Source of the DNA: an uncultured Bacilli bacterium
GTDB taxonomy: Bacteria; Bacillota_I; Bacilli_A; RF39; UBA660
Length of the DNA: 39,442 nt
Reading direction: 5' to 3'
NCBI GenBank assembly: GCA_947588685.1
Contig: CANPYM010000009.1
Location: 1-39,442, forward strand
This document shows positions 37,212 through 39,442 of this stretch, piece after piece (positions within the stretch are counted from its first letter, which is position 1; every line of letters begins with the position of its first letter). Both the position numbers and the translations under genes were made by a program. A model generated the notes under the pieces. That model worked only from the letters and a program-made list of their open reading frames with translations. It had not been told where the DNA came from and ran no database searches.

Positions 37212-39347
37212 TTAACTAGCTCGATATACTTTTTGCTTTTCTTTAATACCTCTTAAGGTAAACTCAATCTTACCAGTTTCTTTATCAGCTTTGACGAGTT
37301 TAGCATCAAGCGCATCACCAATATTGATCTTGGTTTGATTTTTGATATTAACAAGACGAATATGTTCACTATCATAAACATAACCTTGTTCCCTTAAAAC
37401 GCTCATTTCAATTTTACCGGAAATGTAGTTATCAGTTTTAACGGCCAAACCAGACTTACTAATATAGGCTACAAAGCAATTAAAATGTTCCCCGATATGA
37501 CTTTCCATATATTCGGCCATTTTATAGTGACTAACATCGCGTTCTGTTTTATCCGCAATCCGCTCTTTAGCTGAAATGTTTTGACATATTCCTTTTAATT
37601 CTTCATATAAAGCATCGGTATCAATTTTGGTTATATCTTCTCGCATCGCCCGGTCAATATATTGATTGTATTTATCACCATATCTTCGAATTGGTGAGGT
37701 TACTTGCATATACCAAGGTAGTGCTAAACCAAAGTGACCGATGTTATCATCAGGATTATAGTAAGCTCGGCGCATTGTTTGCAACAATAAATCACTATAG
37801 ACATTAGCCGGATCGTATCTGCATACCTTATCTAAAAGTTCTTGGAAAACTTTAGGATTCTTTATTACTTTTGGTGTACTCATATTAAGATGAATAAGAC
37901 TAAGCGTTTGTCTAATAGCTTTCGCTTCAGGCGTTGGGTGAACTCTAAAAACACCCGGCATATTGAACCAGTGAAAATATTCGCCCGCGCATTCGCCTAA
38001 TAGAATCATCGAGTTTTCAATCGCTCGTTCAGCAACGCCTCTTTTTTTAGGTTCAATATCAATAGGAATACCATCAATATCTTTAAAATAGACTTCGCTA
38101 CTTCCAAACTTAACATAACCTCGTTTTTGTCGACGACGTTCGAGAACCTCACCCCACTCTAAGAATAAAGCTAAATCATATAAGTATGGTTCATATTCAG
38201 GGTGGGGGATATGTCTTTCAAAAATATCGTTAACATCTTCATAACTCATTTTCATCTTTGATTTAATGATCCCATCAAAGCGTTCAAAGTTGACGACCTC
38301 ACCATCGGGAGTTAACTCAACCAAATATGAGAAAGTTAAACGATCAACATCAGGGTTAAGGGAACAAATACCATTCGTTATATTTCTAGGAAACATTGGT
38401 ATGGAAAACTTATAAGGATAGCCACTTGTTCCTCTTCTTCGCGCTTCTAAATCAAGGGTTGTATTGGCGGGAATCCAATAGTCAACATCGGATATATGAC
38501 CAATAAAAACAAAATTGCCATTAGCTTTTTTAGTAATTTGAAAAGCATCATCCATATCCTTACAAGTTTTACCATCTAAAGTAAAAACATTAGCTGAACG
38601 AAAATCGACGCCACCATTACTAAGACGTTTTTCAATATCTAGATTAGTTACATAATCACTAATTTTACTTGCTTGTTGAAGAGCTGCTTCACTAAACTCG
38701 ATTTCCATGCCATTACTTCGGGCAATCGTGGCAATATCAAAAGTTGGATCATCTTTATGACCGATGAAATCGACAATATGTCCTAGATAAGCATCATCTA
38801 TTTTGTCTAAACCAATTTTAATGACAATGCGTTCACCATCAATCAGTTTAGCCATTTCTGCATCAGGAATAGTTACATTAATAGCTGTTGGCCAATTATA
38901 GGGAATGAGCTCACCATTAACATAGTCAAAAATTATCTCACCATGATTACGTTTTAATATTTTATCAATACTACCTCTTGAGTTTCCTAAAGCTTTGTAG
39001 TTATTACGACGAACAATGACAATATCGCCGACAATCGCTCCATTTAAATAACTATCTGCAATAAAAATGTTATTACGACCTACAACGACATAAGCTTTAC
39101 CTTTGCTGTTACATCTAACTTCGCCAATGGCTAATTCTGGTAGCTTATCAAATAACATATATTCATCATAATCATTTAAATAAAGATAACCACTTACTTC
39201 AAGATCATACAAGGAACTTTTTAAAATGGTTAAGTCTTCCTCACCATCAATATGGAGATATCTTTTAATTTGCTTAAAAGTCAAATTTTTGTTTTTATTT
39301 TTTAGCAATTCCATAATTTGTTTTTGCAATGCTGTTAACTCACTCAC
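37212..39347 (-). CDS. rnr: ribonuclease R
   Basis: RNase R is a processive 3'-5' exoribonuclease that degrades structured RNA and acts with tmRNA. The N-terminal 70 residues form a winged-helix-like domain. Cold-shock domains follow at about 75-225. The RNB catalytic core includes TLDGKTCKDMDDAFQI with the metal-binding aspartates and PWYMQVTSPIRRYGDKYNQY near residue 545. The C-terminal S1 domain starts near 625. The length of 711 aa is within the usual range. I chose GTG 39347 (product MSELTALQKQI) behind AGAGGTGAGGGTT; the GTG nine bases upstream overlaps the ribosome site. The FemAB-like gene has the same 11-base leader before its ATG. The usual neighbours secG and smpB are not in the window and may lie beyond the end. 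Confidence 0.96.
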   Translation of the reverse strand: MSELTALQKQIMELLKNKNKNLTFKQIKRYLHIDGEEDLTILKSSLYDLEVSGYLYLNDYDEYMLFDKLPELAIGEVRCNSKGKAYVVVGRNNIFIADSYLNGAIVGDIVIVRRNNYKALGNSRGSIDKILKRNHGEIIFDYVNGELIPYNWPTAINVTIPDAEMAKLIDGERIVIKIGLDKIDDAYLGHIVDFIGHKDDPTFDIATIARSNGMEIEFSEAALQQASKISDYVTNLDIEKRLSNGGVDFRSANVFTLDGKTCKDMDDAFQITKKANGNFVFIGHISDVDYWIPANTTLDLEARRRGTSGYPYKFSIPMFPRNITNGICSLNPDVDRLTFSYLVELTPDGEVVNFERFDGIIKSKMKMSYEDVNDIFERHIPHPEYEPYLYDLALFLEWGEVLERRRQKRGYVKFGSSEVYFKDIDGIPIDIEPKKRGVAERAIENSMILLGECAGEYFHWFNMPGVFRVHPTPEAKAIRQTLSLIHLNMSTPKVIKNPKVFQELLDKVCRYDPANVYSDLLLQTMRRAYYNPDDNIGHFGLALPWYMQVTSPIRRYGDKYNQYIDRAMREDITKIDTDALYEELKGICQNISAKERIADKTERDVSHYKMAEYMESHIGEHFNCFVAYISKSGLAVKTDNYISGKIEMSVLREQGYVYDSEHIRLVNIKNQTKINIGDALDAKLVKADKETGKIEFTLRGIKEKQKVYRAS

Positions 39348-39442
39348 AACCCTCACCTCTATCTTAAATATATAATAAAATTAATATCAAAGTAAAGATA
39401 AATAGGGAAAATTTTGATATTTTTTTAATTATAAATATTTTT

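Noticed and set aside
1-39442. Mycoplasma-type genetic code (TGA = Trp)
   Set aside because: TGA ends ksgA, the methyltransferase and the 206-aa gene at sensible lengths, and Trp residues are encoded by TGG throughout.

Overview
The window is one continuous, AT-rich, densely packed piece of a bacterial chromosome. It carries endospore genes (spoVT, spoIID, spoIIQ, spoIIID, cotJ), Gram-positive regulation (a T-box leader) and Bacillus-like gene order. I infer a spore-forming low-GC Bacillota, probably a reduced Bacilli lineage of the Erysipelotrichales/RF39 kind. The genetic code is standard: TGA ends several genes (ksgA, a methyltransferase, a 206-aa protein) and TGG encodes Trp. I see no insertion sequence, prophage, CRISPR array or obvious transferred island.

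Layout. 1-5400: spoVT; a methionine-type T-box driving a dUTPase-like gene and metG; a small membrane ORF with tatD; a G5/3D wall protein; and a lipoprotein. The order metG-tatD-3D protein-ksgA follows Bacillus metS-tatD-yabE-rnmV-ksgA, with rnmV absent from its usual place. 5449-10350: ksgA-ung and tilS-ftsH. 10383-13825: a FemAB-like aminoacyltransferase divergent from a MurJ/SpoVB-type flippase and a PAP2 phosphatase. 13871-17437: a condensed envelope and sporulation block, rpiB-ywzB-spoIID-spoIIQ-spoIIID-mbl. 17438-17812: a gene-free stretch with two tandem, diverged promoter-hairpin-T-tract units. 17813-19477 (minus strand): cotJC, a CotJA-CotJB fusion, and an unrecognised gene. 19597: a single tRNA-His. 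19775-22957: zinc-ribbon membrane protein, a two-repeat exported protein and a phosphodiester glycosidase. 22988-26420: an ABC transporter fusion divergent from a methyltransferase. 26499-31337: two two-gene operons of unrecognised, mostly helical proteins. 31353-34193: PP2C phosphatase, TPR protein and a methyltransferase-like protein. 34236-37182: SDR-YnbB pair and an unrecognised gene. 37212-39347: RNase R.

How the parts work together. Several genes act in peptidoglycan building or remodelling (FemAB-like, MurJ-like, PAP2, Mbl, SpoIID, SpoIIQ, 3D protein). In spore formers SpoIID and SpoIIQ serve engulfment, SpoIIID is a mother-cell regulator, SpoVT a forespore regulator, and CotJ proteins are coat components. 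Housekeeping genes cover translation (metG, tilS, ksgA, tRNA-His), repair (ung, the dUTPase-like protein), proteolysis (ftsH) and RNA decay (rnr).

Regulatory architecture is unusually readable. Most promoters have an extended -10 (TGnTATAAT-like) and often a 17-nt spacer. Several lie only 15-17 nt from the start codon, so the mRNA should begin almost at the Shine-Dalgarno sequence. Most terminators use the end of the gene, with the stop codon in the stem or loop, and the next promoter follows directly. All functions are read from sequence motifs and remembered family features; no database search was run.
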